A DNA stretch of 64,000 nucleotides from Adineta vaga. Taxonomy: Eukaryota; Rotifera. The stretch spans positions 10,106,001 to 10,170,000 of the forward strand of contig CP075492.1 of assembly GCA_021613535.1 (NCBI GenBank). Reading direction: 5' to 3'. The position numbers were made by a program, and so were the translations under genes. Positions 46,101 through 58,330 of this stretch are shown here, piece after piece (within the stretch, counting starts at the first letter, position 1; each line of letters opens with the position of its first letter). Below the pieces are notes generated by a model, which worked only from the letters and a program-made list of their open reading frames with translations, had not been told where the DNA came from and made no database searches.

Positions 46101-49100
46101 ATTCTTCCGAATATAGCGATTATACCTGATTACAGTGAGTTGTTAGTTTTTCCAAGCATGAGATTTGAAGTGCAGTGTGAATGTGTTTGTTATTGTTGTT
46201 GAAATATGTAATTAATATTCGTTCTTTTTGCAGCCGAGATTGTTGGCTTATCAGCAGCTGATCCAAATGATGCAACATCAAGTTTGAAAGTTAATATAAA
46301 AAAAGGCATGTTTAGAACTGTTGGTCAACTCTATAAAGAACAATTAACGAAATTAATGAGTACATTAAAGAATACAAATCCTAATTTCGTTCGATGTATT
46401 CTACCCAATCAACAGAAGAAAGTAAGATGAAATAAATAAACCCTAACGATAATATCTTGATTTTAATTAGGCTGGAGTAATTAATTCAACACTTGTACTT
46501 GAACAATTACGATGTAATGGTGTCTTGGAAGGCATTCGTATTTGCAGAAATGGCTTTCCTAATCGTATTCTATTTCAAGAATTTCGTCAACGGTAAGATT
46601 GTTTTGAAATGATGATTGAAGTTAAGAAATACATAAAAAGGATTACCATATTATGAAGTATGAGACGAGACGATTTTGAATGTCCGTTCGAACAGATTAC
46701 CCATATTGATAGAATCTAATCAAGTAGATTTAGCCTTGGATAAAAGAGACACGAGCCTTTCGAATGATGTCATAAATTTAAATGTAACATCAGATATGAA
46801 TGATCGGAAAATGATGACATTTTTTTGTCAAGCGAATCTTCTTATCTACAATCGAAATTTTCGAAAAATGGTGAACAAATAAGTTCAAGTTCACCTATTC
46901 TCTTTTGTTCATTAGTCAGTTTTAATTCAATCTTGCCCTAGACCTTTTCTCTTGTGCCTATCAACATTTTCTTCTGGTAATTTACGAATATCTTACGTTT
47001 TGAACAATTTCAGTCACGCTCGATTATCGAACGTTGACAAGATATTTGTTACGGTCCGTGATGGTCTATAGATATGTGAATAGTAAATTACTACATGTAC
47101 ACGTCAGTATTCTTTTTTTCAGTTTATATTTTATTAAAAATTTTAAAAAAAAGAAAGAATCTGACCTGAAATATTTTTCGTTTGCCTTCATTTTGGAACA
47201 TTTTATTCAAAATTTAATTAACTCTACATCAACTGACATCTGTAAATATGTCAGCAAAGTTACATAGTAATCTTTTAAAAGGTCATAAAGTTTATATAAG
47301 TACTCCGTTAGTTGAACAAGCTTGTATATTTTACAAAATAAACTAACATTACATTTTTTATAGCTATGAAATTCTTTGTCCAAATGTCATTCCAAAAGGA
47401 TTTATGGATGGTAAAGCAGCATCCCAAAAGATGGTAAATATTCAAACTTATATTTGTAATTCTTTAGAAAAAGATAATCATTTATATTTTTAGATCAAAG
47501 AGCTTGAACTCGATGAAAATCTCTATCGAATTGGTCTTACGAAAATCTTCTTCCGTTCAGGTGTTCTCGGTCATTTAGAAGAAGAACGTGATTTGAAATT
47601 AACTGATATCATCACACAATTGCAAGCTTTATGTCGTGGTGTACTTGCTCGAAAGTAAGTTTGATTTTTCTTTCGCTAATATATTTGTTTTTCAAAATGA
47701 ACATCTTTTCTTCTAGAAATTATCAACGACGTATTCAACAATTGAATGCTATTCGTGTTATTCAACGTAATGGTCGTGCTTTAATGAAAATTCGTAATTG
47801 GAAATGGTGGCGATTATTTACCAAAATAAAACCATTATTACAAGTGACTCGGCAAGATGAAGAATTAACACAAAAACAAGAAGAAATACGTCGAATGAAA
47901 GCTGAAATGGATTCTCGTAATTCACAAGTTCAAGAAATTGAACAACAATTACAGATGGTTCAACAAGAACGAAATGTTGTTAATGAACGTTTGATTCATT
48001 TAACAGAAGCTTTAGTTGAATCCGATGAAAATTTACGACGAGTACAAACACGTAAAATGGAATTAGAAAATATGGTACAAGATATTGAACAGCGTTTAGA
48101 AGAAGAAATGGAACGAAGTAATGGATGGACAAATGAACGAAAACAATTAGAACAAAAATTACAAGATGTTACTGAACAACTCGAAGAAGAAGAACATGGA
48201 CGACAAAAATTACAAATTGAACGTGTACAATTCGAAGGAAAAATTAAGAATTTCGAAGATATTGTTTCCAGTCAACAGAATGAACTTGGCAAATTACAAA
48301 AAGAACGTAAATTTCTTGAAGATAAACTTCAAGAAGTTGTTCATCAACAACAAGATGAAGGTGAAAAATTGAAGAATCTTCTTCGATTAAAAACGAAACA
48401 AGAAAGTCAATGTGCTGATTTGGAAGAACGATTAAAACGTGAAATTGAAGTAAGACTAATATATTTGATGTCTCTTGAATAGATAAAGATACATGAATAT
48501 TTTTATTTAGCTTCGTCAAAAACTTGAACGTGATATTCGTCGTCTCGAAGGTGAAGTTCAAGAGCTACGTGAACAACTTCAAGATCGTATCCAACAAATT
48601 CATGATTTACAAGTTCATTTAGCACGTCGTGAAGAAGAATTAACACAAGCTGTAACGAATATTGAAACAGAAGCCGCAACGAAAGTAACATTTCAACGTC
48701 AAATACGTGAATTTCAAACAAGTATTCAAGATCTTCAAGATGATATGGAAAGTGAAAAAGAATCACGTAAACGTTTAGAACGTGAAAAACGTGAATTAAT
48801 GGAAGAAAATGAATCATTACGTAATGAATTACTTGATCGTAAAGATATCAATCAAGTAATGCTTGAACGAGAGAAAAAACGTGAAGAAGAAGCTGTCACA
48901 TTAAAACGTGCATTAGAACAAGCACATGGTGATCGAGAATCAGTCATCGGTGAATTACGTGTAAAATATACGAAACAAATCGAAGATCTTTCCAGTCAAT
49001 TTGAAAATGCAAAAAAACAATTACAAACATTTACCAAAGATCGTCAACAACAACAGAGTGATTTAGTTGATCGTGATAATGAAATCAAGAATTTAAATGC

Positions 49101-52100
49101 ACAAAAACAAGATATTGAAAGAAAACGTCGACAATTAGAAACTTATGTTCAAGAACTTCAACATAAATTTAATGATAGTGAACGAATTAAAAATGAAACA
49201 TTAGATAAATTACAACGTTATCAACAAGATATTGAAAGTATTAATGCAGCTTTTATTGAAATGGAACAACGTTCACAAAATAATGAACGTGCTGTTGCCA
49301 TGTTAAATCAAGATATTCAAGAATTACAAGAAAATCTTCAAGAAGAAAATCGTCAAAAAATGAATGCATTAACAAAACTTCGTCAAACAGAAGATTTACT
49401 TGCAGAATTCAAAGATCAATTAGATGATAAAGACGAAGAACGAGTTAAAAGTGAAACGAAAATTATTCAATTAACTCAACAAAATAATGAATTACGTCGA
49501 CAAGCCGAACAAGTCAATGTTGAACAAATGGAAGAATTACGTCGACAATTACAACGTGAAAAAGAAACACTCTTGAAACAACTTGACGAAGAAAAATTAT
49601 TGAATACAAAATTAGTCAAATCAAATCAGAAATTTTCTAATGATATTGCCGATGTTACTGTGGAATTAGAACGTTATCGTACAATTGTACAAAATGTTGA
49701 AAAACAACAACGTTCATTCGATAAACGAATTCAAGATGAAAAGATTTTACAAGATAAATTACGACAAGAACGTGATCAAAATGAAAGAGAAATACGTGAA
49801 AAAGAAACACAACGTTTGAATTTATTACGAGATGTCGAAGAGAAGAATTTAGCATATGAAGATTTAGAAAAACGTTTCCGACAATTACGTGCTGAACTTG
49901 ATGATATGTTATCAAGAAAAGATGATATTGGAAAGAATATTCATGAATTAGAAAGAATCAAACGTGCATTAGAAGCAACTGTCGAAGAACAGAAACAACA
50001 AATAATTGAACTTGAAGATGAATTACAAACAGCTGAAGATGGTCGATTACGTTGTGAAGTGAATATTGGTGCACTTAAGCAACAAATGGAAAAACATGCA
50101 CATGAAAGTAATGAACAAATCGAAGATCGTATTCGTTCATTGAATAAACAATTGAAAGAATATGAAAATGAACTTGATGAAGAACGAAAATCGAAACAAC
50201 AAATTCTTCAACAACGTAAGAAAATTGAAATTGATCTTCAAGATGCTCGTCAACAAGCTGAAGAAGGAAATAAACAAAAAGAAGAAACTTTACGTAATAC
50301 ACGACGATTACAAGTAAGATTACATCTACATTGCTCGAAATTATTTTTGTTTACATTCATTTCTATAGAATCAAGTTCGTGAAGTTACACGTGAAATGGA
50401 AGAAATTAAAATCGTTCGAGATGAAGCGCTCGTTAATTCCAAAGAATGGCAAAGTAAAGTGAAAACATTAGAACAAACTGTTCAACAATTAATGGATGAA
50501 AAAGATCTTGTTGATCGTCAACGACGCCAAGCACAAGTTGAACGTGATGAATTACAGCAAGAATTAGCTGCAATTGGTAGCGGAAAGTAAGTCAAAGAAT
50601 ATGATAAGCATATAGGTTTTATGGATGATTTCTTTCTTTCTTTTCTAGGAGTGCATTTATTGATGAAAAACGTCGACTTGAAGCACGTATTGCTCAACTC
50701 GAAGAAGAATTAGAAGAAGAACAAACAAATACAGAATTAACTGGTGATAAACATAAGAAATTAGCAATGACTGTTGAACAATTAATGCTTGATCTCGCTG
50801 CTGAAAAAGCAAATAATCAAAAAGCTGAAGTAAGTTTGAAGATATTTCAATTGTAGATTGAGTTTATGAGTTTGTTTTTTTCTTGCTAGGCCGTACGTAG
50901 TAATCTTGAACGACAAAATCGAGAATTACGTGAAAAATTGGAAGAAAATGAAGAATTTGGTAAAGGCAAATCACGTGCAATGCTCGGAGCACTCGAAGCT
51001 AAAGTTCATGCACTCGAAGAACAACTTGATAATGAAGTTCGGTATGTAAACATGAAATTTTCCTAAACATGGTATAATCTCGTGTGTCTTTATAGAGAAA
51101 AACAAAAGATTAGTCGAAGTGTTCGTACACTGGAAAAACGTCTTCGTGATGCATCTGGTCTTGCTGATGAATCTCGAAAACAAACCGATGCCTATAAAGA
51201 ACAAGTAATGTCTTTGCGATATCGAAACTTTAGAAAAAAATAATTTTATTTATTTTTTAGGCAGAAAAAGCTAGTATGCGAGTACGTAATATGAAACGAA
51301 GAGAGGAAGAATTAGAAGAAGAAGTTACTCAAATGAAACAACGTTTACGTAAAGCTTTACGAGAAAAAGATGAAATCGAAGAGAATCCAGCTTATCAACG
51401 AACTCGGTAAGCATTAAATATTTTACAATGTTCTCTTTTCTTCTTTTTATTTTCAAAAAAAAAAGATCTTTTCTAATACTATATCTTTCCTAATCTTAAA
51501 TCAGAGAAGGCTCAGTTATGCTCGATCTGATAACACATCGAATTCTCAGATCTACCGACGATAGAACTGACTGAGGTATTCAAAATGAATAGTTTATCTC
51601 CTTTGCTTTATTCAATGCTTTGCCTTTCTCTCTTGCATAAGAAAAAAATCAAATCTTTAAATCTTCCATTATAGTCAAACGCTTACTTCCCCTCCTTCCA
51701 GGTAAGAACATAGCATTACTCAATACATCTATCTACATTATACAATCAAAAATCATTGACGAATATATAATACAGCATGTGATTCTTTTTCTAGACAAAA
51801 TTCTTATGACTTCCGGTGATATTTTTTTAAAGGTTCGATTGATGTTGTACTGTATTGTATTGTTGTCTATATGAGTTATCATTTTATATGCTTGCATCAT
51901 TTTGAATTCATAAATATATACATATTCATTCATGTTATTTCTTTTTAGTCCTTCAGCAGCTCACAGTTCATCAACATCTTATGTTCGAACACTTGTCACT
52001 TCAACAAAATATTATTCCGAATTATCCGATGATGACTTACAATCCGAAGCAACAAATGCCAGCGTATCTGAGACACTCAATGGTGGCAATTCAACTATAA

Positions 52101-52141
52101 GAAACAGTTCCATGGGTGAATTTAATAATGGCAATCATTAA
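43180..52141 (+). CDS. MYH9/MYH10: Non-muscle myosin II heavy chain
   Basis: Constitutive exons: 43180-43754, 43829-43949, 44394-44439, 44504-45072, 45293-45616, 45675-45783, 45847-46017, 46234-46421, 46471-46592, 47364-47433, 47494-47654, 47717-48449, 48511-50313, 50369-50586, 50649-50829, 50890-51041, 51096-51204, 51261-51406, 51949-52141. With cassettes 44307-44342 and 46072-46134 the protein has 2,029 residues; without them 1,996. The motor has the P-loop [10 protein letters not shown] (~193-202), switch I NSSRFGKF, switch [10 protein letters not shown], and the relay and converter regions. Two IQ motifs ([32 protein letters not shown]) bind light chains. About 1,100 residues of heptad coiled coil follow, then a short non-helical tail. 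Non-muscle identity rests on motor sequences ([35 protein letters not shown]) that match NMII better than muscle myosin. It forms bipolar filaments for cytokinesis and cell contraction. Confidence 0.95.
44307..44342 (+). other. Candidate 12-codon cassette exon in myosin loop 1
   Basis: Bounded by CATTTAG and GTAAGT, 36 nt, phase 0 on both sides. It encodes [12 protein letters not shown] between NQYQ and GELESQ, the nucleotide-pocket surface loop. Skipping it keeps the frame. The preceding intron (357 bp) is long for this genome. Vertebrate NMII-B has an alternative B1 insert at this site. Confidence 0.65.
46072..46134 (+). other. Candidate 21-codon cassette exon in myosin loop 2
   Basis: Bounded by ACATTCAG and GTGAGT, 63 nt, phase 1 on both sides. 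It encodes about [20 protein letters not shown] plus a Tyr between REIWKDG and [10 protein letters not shown], the actin-binding loop 2. Skipping gives an intact protein that aligns directly with other NMII heavy chains. Vertebrate NMII-B carries the alternative B2 insert at this site. Confidence 0.7.
51505..51574 (+). other. Candidate alternative C-terminal exon of myosin (tail A)
   Basis: The acceptor TTAAATCAG joins the phase-2 end of the exon at 51406 to a 22-codon frame ([16 protein letters not shown]..) that ends at TGA 51572-51574. It would replace the 65-residue tail encoded at 51949-52141. Confidence 0.35.
51675..51701 (+). other. Candidate 27-nt microexon in the myosin tail
   Basis: Flanked by CATTATAG and GTAAGA, phase 2 on both sides. 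It would insert nine residues (QTLTSPPSS) rich in Ser/Thr-Pro sites between the coiled coil and the tail PSAAHSSS. Inclusion and skipping both keep the frame. Confidence 0.45.
51795..51819 (+). other. Candidate alternative C-terminal exon of myosin (tail B)
   Basis: After TTTTTCTAG a short frame completes Arg and reads QNSYDFR before TGA. It would give a seven-residue tail instead of the long one. The signal is short, so it may be chance. Confidence 0.3.
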
Positions 52142-52779
52142 ATCTAAAAAAGCCAAGCTTATTTTCCTTGTGTAATCTCTTTTTCATTCTTTCTTTGTCG
52201 CATCCACAGTGAGCAATGCTCCATTCCTCTCTATCTCATTTTGCGCGCGCGTTTGTATGTGTTTGTGTGTGTGTGTGTGTGTAATTTCATTTTTTTCTTT
52301 CGTTTTCCTTGCTTCATATACATGCTTACTTATTTTTCCAAACGTGAACATAGTCTTGCTCAGGGTTAGAGCTCTTTGTTCGTTCTTTTTCTGTTCTTTA
52401 TTCTCCATTTTATCTCTTCTACCTCTGTTAGACATTTAAAGTCTTTAAACAAATCAAAACAACCCAGAACAACATCGAAATGATGAACATTCCATTATTT
52501 ACTACAAGATATTGAGCCGCCCATTTAAAGTAATCAAAAGAAAATCATTTCTATACATATATCTATCTACCTATCTACGCTGCTGCCTTGATGTTATCAG
52601 TATTTGGCGTTTGTCTCTTTGTTCTATGCGTTTCTTTTTCTTTTTATATACTTTCGTTCTCTGCAAAACTTTAAATATAGTCTCTCTATATTCCTTAAAA
52701 TATATACATATATATATATAAAGAAAAACGATGCTTTTTGTCTTTATTCCTTTTTCTTTCACTTTCCTATATAATTCTA
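52142..52779. other. 3' flanks of convergent myosin and UNC93-like genes
   Basis: Contains a GC run (52242-52250) next to a (GT)n tract (52253-52282). Frames here (52184-52435 on the minus strand, 52209-52439 on the plus strand) are products of these repeats. No gene is supported. Confidence 0.55.
52253..52282 (+). repeat. (GT)n microsatellite adjoining a GC dinucleotide run
   Basis: GTTTGTATGTGTTTGTGTG followed by an uninterrupted GT run, directly preceded by four GC dinucleotides, in the myosin 3' flank. Alternating purine/pyrimidine tracts of this kind can adopt Z-DNA. Confidence 0.8.
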
Positions 52780-54990
52780 TTAATGATGACAACAACAGTA
52801 GCAAATCAATAGAACAGAAAATATCAGAAATAGACTGATTGCATTGATATAGAAAAGTAAAGTTTGACAAAGATGTAGAGCACATGAATAGGCAAGTAAA
52901 CGTCCAAAATAACGAAAAGCCAGGGATTGGGCAAATGCTGATGAGGAAGAAAATTTTCTTGAATGACACATAGAATCTAAAGAGAGAGAAAGAGAGAAAT
53001 GAGAGAATGTGAGGAAACGATGACACTTACGAACGATAATTGTTGACCATAGACCAAAAACAATACCATAAGATAGAAATAGAATATATCTTAACATCAA
53101 TGGTTGAAGATTATAAATAGAAATTTGTGCTCGAATTAAAACTAGAAAAACGATAGTTATTGAATGAAGAAGAACTGTAAATGTGATGGAAGTCTAAATT
53201 AAATAGGAAATCTTATTCAGAACAGATTTGTAAGAATAAAACTTTTTTCAAATACCATTAATGTTACACGTCGAATAATCAATGCTGCTAATATACTCGA
53301 TACTGTTGCACTTAATCCATAGATAATCAATATTTCTACTGCATGTCGAAGACCATAAAGACATGTAATATCAAACTAGAAGAAAGAAATTTTATATTCA
53401 ATGTAAAGAATTTCTTAAAATTACCTTCAGTAGACTTCCAAATAGGTAGCCTTCTTGAAAACCAAAAAATATCGCGAATAAATTATGTTTATAACGTGTT
53501 AATCTCGATACTTCATTCAATGTATCATCATTGACATATTGAATGATAGATAATCGTTTATTAGTACTCATAATCGATGTTGACCATTTCGTATTTGCCT
53601 GTATACATAGACTAATTATGGTTAATAGTACTAAAATAAGAAGATATAAAAAACGAGTAGAATCATTGATCCAAACTAAATAAGAAAAACAAATACGTTT
53701 AGATTAAAGTTCAACTATATATATTTCGTATTTACTTTGTTTAGTTTCAGTGAAATACGTCGATAATTGAATGGATATAGCTTTTGGTAATGGTTGATAG
53801 AATTGTTCGTTATCATCTTGTTGTTTAATCAAGTGTACACAGGGCATTAGTAGACATGTTGGAGAACCAATTAATATATAATGATGATTCCATTGTTTAA
53901 AAATAATAACAGTTAGAAAACAAACACCACCAATTGCTAATGCTAAATGACAAATACAATTATAAATAAACATAAATATATTAAAACGTATTGTTAAAAT
54001 TTTCATATTTTCCATTAATAATGATGTTGATAGTTGTAAAAGATGGTCGTATGTTTTTGTGATCATACAACTAAGACTTATCCCTGAAATACATGCACCA
54101 ATAAGTAATAAGTAATAGAATGAATAGAAATATTGAAGAATTATCCATGTTGAAGTTAATAAAGTTGTACAAATAATTAAAATTTGTGAAAAATAATCAT
54201 ATGCAAATACATTGGAAATTTTCCAACGATAATGAGTCGTTTGAATATGTGATACATGAGCAGCAAGGAATAATGCGGCAATGGATGAACTTAAATGGAA
54301 TGTTGAGAGAGATCGAAAACTATATTCATGTGGATAGATCGATGTTTGTAGGACTTCAATTGTAAATAAACCTGCTAGAGCAAACATCGATGCAAATGAT
54401 CGAAGAAAGACAATACGATAAATAGCTGCAATTGAAATAATCGATGAATTGGAGGATTCATTGATATCAGTGATAGCTTCATTAACAGTTATAGAACTTC
54501 GAGTAGAAAGAGGTTTAGATAATGATGTCTGTAATAGTGGTTGTGGTTGTGGTGGTGGTGGTGGTACGGCAAGTGTTCCACGAGATCGATGATGAGCAGG
54601 ACGAAGGGCAAGAACAGGAGAATCGAGTAGAAATGTCGCATTTTCCAAAAGCAAATCATTATCTGGTAAACGGACAGCTGGTTGACTAATACTTCGTTGG
54701 ATGTGATCATTGATACAATGTGAACAACCATTATGTAAAGTATAGAGTGATCGAGTTGTATTAATATGATTATGAAGAGAAGATGTTGGTGATGATGATG
54801 TTAATGATGCTGATGCTGATGATGAGCTGGAATAGAGAAATTGTAGATGATCATGTTTCGATGTATGAATAGCCATTTTATAACTATCACGACGTGATGG
54901 TTGATCATAGAAAAATGATGAATAATAACGATGATGAAATGGCGATTTATTCAAAGTTTCAATGAAATAATTGTGATGATGATTGTTCAT
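52780..54990 (-). CDS. UNC93-like multi-pass membrane protein (MFS fold)
   Basis: Five exons (54990-53736, 53675-53425, 53375-53256, 53193-53031, 52976-52780) encode 661 residues. The first ~185 are cytoplasmic-type low complexity (Ser runs, PPPPPQPQP, His-rich start). About 11-12 hydrophobic segments follow: IVFLRSFASMFALAGLFTIE, LSSSIAALFLAAHV, IICTTLLTSTWIILQYF, LLLIGACISGISLSC, FYLLLILVLLTIISL-like and others. The pattern of a conserved first helix, loops with LLQLSTSLL, then FAIFFGFQEGYLFGSLLKFD with VEILIIYGLSATVSSILA, matches the UNC-93 family of the major facilitator superfamily. UNC-93 proteins regulate potassium channels in nematodes or traffic nucleic-acid-sensing Toll-like receptors (UNC93B1). 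Similarity is moderate and a substrate cannot be named. The C-terminus is short and Cys-rich (CYCCCHH). Confidence 0.72.
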
Positions 54991-55867
54991 AGTTCAAACA
55001 GAAAAATCTTGACAATATTGAATAGATCATAATGATTGAAGAGCTCAATCATCGTTTTCTTTTTGAAGATAGAAAGAATCCTTGAGGAAACTGACAATAG
55101 AAAAAGAAAATAATAAAAAAAACTTGTCATATGCACCAATGAATATTAATATCCGTTAGTTCAATTTTTCTTGTCTATCTCGTATTTTTGTTTCCTTACT
55201 CAAATGATTTCGTTCGTGTCTATGAGTTCGATTTACCTTTATCTTCAATAATTCCATCTAGAAATAATCGTCAATCTTTTTCGAATGTATCCTATGTAGA
55301 AAAACGATACAGTTCCGTCACTTGTAGTATTTCCGTTTTATTAGCACCACGATATAATCGATGGACTCGTTCTGATCAAATAATCAAAGCAATCATAACA
55401 CTAGAGTGACTTTATGGCGTTCTCATGCAACTACTCTTCGATTATGGTCGTTGTTGGCATCGAACTCTGTACTCCACTTCTTCTCTCTTTCTATGTTGAT
55501 ATGATTACTTCTTGTGATCGAAATGAAATAGCTCACTTATTCCAGATTTCTTTTTCTCTGAATGTGCGAAGTCGAAGAAAAAGACGAAGAAGAAGAAGAA
55601 AAAAAGAAAACTGATTGAAAGGAAATCTTATCAATCAGTAAACTTGATTGAAACAAAAGAATCAATGGATTAGTGATGATGAGCAAACATTTTTTAACTG
55701 AAGTCGTCATTAATTTGATTAATTCATCTCTTTCCGAACAATTCCACTCAGAACATTTCATGTCACTTCTCTTTCATAGTTTTCGCTTAGAAAAAAAAAT
55801 GAATAGACAAAGTTTTTCTTCGTCTTCTTCTAGAATATAACTATAATCATGTAGTTCAATTGATTTG
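54991..55867. other. Intergenic, no supported gene
   Basis: Upstream of the UNC93-like gene and 3' of the decayed membrane array. The GAAGAAGAA-rich stretch at 55575-55610 creates spurious Arg/Lys frames. Nothing else is seen. Confidence 0.5.
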
Positions 55868-57038
55868 TTAGTTATTGAGAAATATAACATACGAACGTGT
55901 GTAGCGATAAATTGTTATCAAACCACCAACTATACCAATTAATGTTGTTATAATATAAATTAAATCATATTTTTTCGTATAGGTATAACGACATTCCACT
56001 GAATGACATTGTTCAAAGTAAGATGAATAATTGATAAATGTATAATACGGTTCAGGCATTAATTTTTTCATCAAAGTTTCAATTGGCGTTGTTTGGTTAT
56101 ACTGACTTGCCCATGAAGCATCTAAAACATTCGTTGTAGCATTAAATGATATGAATGAACTAAATTGATTGATCCATGTTTGATTATAGAGCGATGCAAG
56201 ATTAGATTTCAATGTTCCTTCAACAATATAACAACCCAGATAAAACCCTGGAATTGAAAAGAAAGGTGTTCTAACCGGTGCATTATATAAAGCAGTTGAT
56301 CGAACACATGTTGGATCAAAATAACAAGAACATGTTATTGTTGATTCATTTGTTATTCTTGGTATTCGTGTAATAGCTGCCGTAGGAAGATTGTCTAAAT
56401 TTAATAGTAATGCGAATGATGTTCCAAAACCTGAAAGCAAACTATTTGCATGTATCGTATCTCGATTGATTTGAAGCGAATTTTGAAATGCATTTTCGTT
56501 TGATGAAATGAATATATCAATTAAAGCTTGTCCTTGTTCTAAAAGAAGATTTTTCGGAAGAATTTTCAATGTTGGAAAATTTGTTTGATTGAAATGATAG
56601 ATTCCATCATTAATGATTCCATGGAACAATTGACACAATGACGTTATTGTTTGAAAGATCGATCCAACGATCCTACGAAAATCAATATCATAATATGGTG
56701 CTCCACTCGCATAAAAAATTGCAGTTGACCATTGAGAAGTAACAAATCTACTTTGACATATTTTAAGCTTGAATTGTTAGAAAAGTTTCTCTTCGAATGG
56801 AAATATTTGTACAAGGACATGAAAGTGTTGAAGAATACTTTTGATAAAGTAAATGAAATTGATCAATTGTTGGATTGTGAATTCGAATTGTTTTTGTTAC
56901 TGGAATTTGTGATGAATGAATAGTTAATATAAGAATTGTTATGATAAGAATGAAGAGAAATATTCGAGTCGAAAGAATTTGAGTATATTTTTCTTGTTTA
57001 CTATTCAATATTGGATTATCCGATGGAAATAAATTCAT
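55868..57038 (-). pseudogene. Tandem membrane-protein unit A (one frameshift)
   Basis: Unit nearest the left end of a three-copy minus-strand array. It starts at ATG 57038 with a short cytoplasmic head, a transmembrane helix (STRIFLFILIITILILTIHS), a luminal domain opening CPCTNISI, many Asn-X-Ser/Thr sites and spaced cysteines (CSCYFDPTC; GCYIVEG; EQCHSVEC), and a C-terminal helix (IYIITTLIGIVGGLITIYRY). The frame breaks near 56763 (stop after FLTIQA) and resumes in another frame at ICQSRFVTS, with about four residues missing against unit C; the rest is open to 55868. Either this is a recent pseudogene or the break is a sequence error. The family is unrecognised; I suspect a rotifer-expanded surface protein. 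Confidence 0.6.
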
Positions 57039-57069
57039 TTGTTTTAAAAGATTTAGTAAAATTTTGATT

Positions 57070-58330
57070 TACTTTCCGATCTTATTTCACGATTTCGATG
57101 ATAACAACGAGCATAAAATTTAAAACTTAGTTTCACTAAATTCGGAATAGAAATTTGTAAAATCTTAATCAAACCACCGATAAGACTAAAAATTGTTGTT
57201 AAAATAAACCAAAATGAATTTTTTTCTGTTAATCTATATGTACATAAATTCGGATGACATTATTCATAGAATAAACGATGTGATGCAGATATATTCCATC
57301 GATCGACAAATAATTCATCAAGTATATCTCCAACATTTGTTTCCGATGTAAAATGATAAAACTCAATACTATTAATCATAGTCGTATCATTTATTTTTAA
57401 CCAATACGTCATGAGATTCAAACAAACTTGATTAAATAAACATTTCAAATTTGAATAACGTATACCATCAGATAATATACAACTTTTATAAATACCTGGA
57501 ATATCCATTACCGAGTTTCTCAATGTTGAATTCGAATATATTGATATGGATTGATAACATTGTGTAGAAAGTACACAATAACAATAGTTAGAATTATTTG
57601 CTGAGTAATTTACATATGTTCTAAGATAATATTGAACTAAATAACGAGGATACATTCCAAGATATAAAAAAGCAAAATTTGTGAATTTAGTACTCATTGA
57701 TCCATTGTTGGATGTCATATTTGATATTAGATTTAATGTATTTGAAAATGAACGAACTGTTGTTGAGTTAAATGTTTGAATGATTTTATTGGTTTCCAAT
57801 TGAAATTGTTGAAACTTAAAGACTTGATCAGAGATAAAGATTGAAGATTTGACTGAGATAAAATTATTATCAATATATTTTTTTGATAATTGACATAAAG
57901 CAACTAAAGATGAAAAGAAAATATTCGAAAATCATCTAGAAATATTTGTTTTTTCAATGGATAATATATCAATGCTTGATGAATATCATATGAATTACAA
58001 AATGGATGAAGAATATAATCAAGTTGAAGAAAATTTTCATAAGATATTGAAAGAGTTGTACAAGGACATAATAATGTTTGAATTGTAATTATTATCATTT
58101 TGAAGATGAAGAATTTGTTCATAAGTTGGATTTTTAATTTCATAAAGAATAGAAATATGATTTAGACTGTAATAGAATATTAATATAATAAGAGAAATAA
58201 GTAAAACAAGTAAAAAGATTCGAGTAGATATGATTTGTTGTCGAATTACTTTTACATCGGTTATGGATGGTATAGAAAAACAATTGAATTTATATAGACG
58301 TTCAATCAATAAACGAATTGTTAGTCCTAG
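57070..58330 (-). pseudogene. Tandem membrane-protein unit B (frameshifts and a nonsense codon)
   Basis: Same layout as unit A: head, helix (STRIFLLVLLISLIILIFYY), CPCTTLSISYENFLQLD, Cys-containing luminal domain (CYCVLSTQCY), and a C-terminal helix (FWFILTTIFSLIGGLIKILQ). The frame shifts near 58060 and again near 57895. A TAA at 57262-57260 replaces the Gln expected in the EQCH motif seen in unit A, after which the frame stays open through the last helix. The lesions are independent of those in A and C. A possible donor near the end (GGAAAGTAAAT) could once have spliced into unit A, so the units may have formed one multi-unit gene. Confidence 0.65.
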
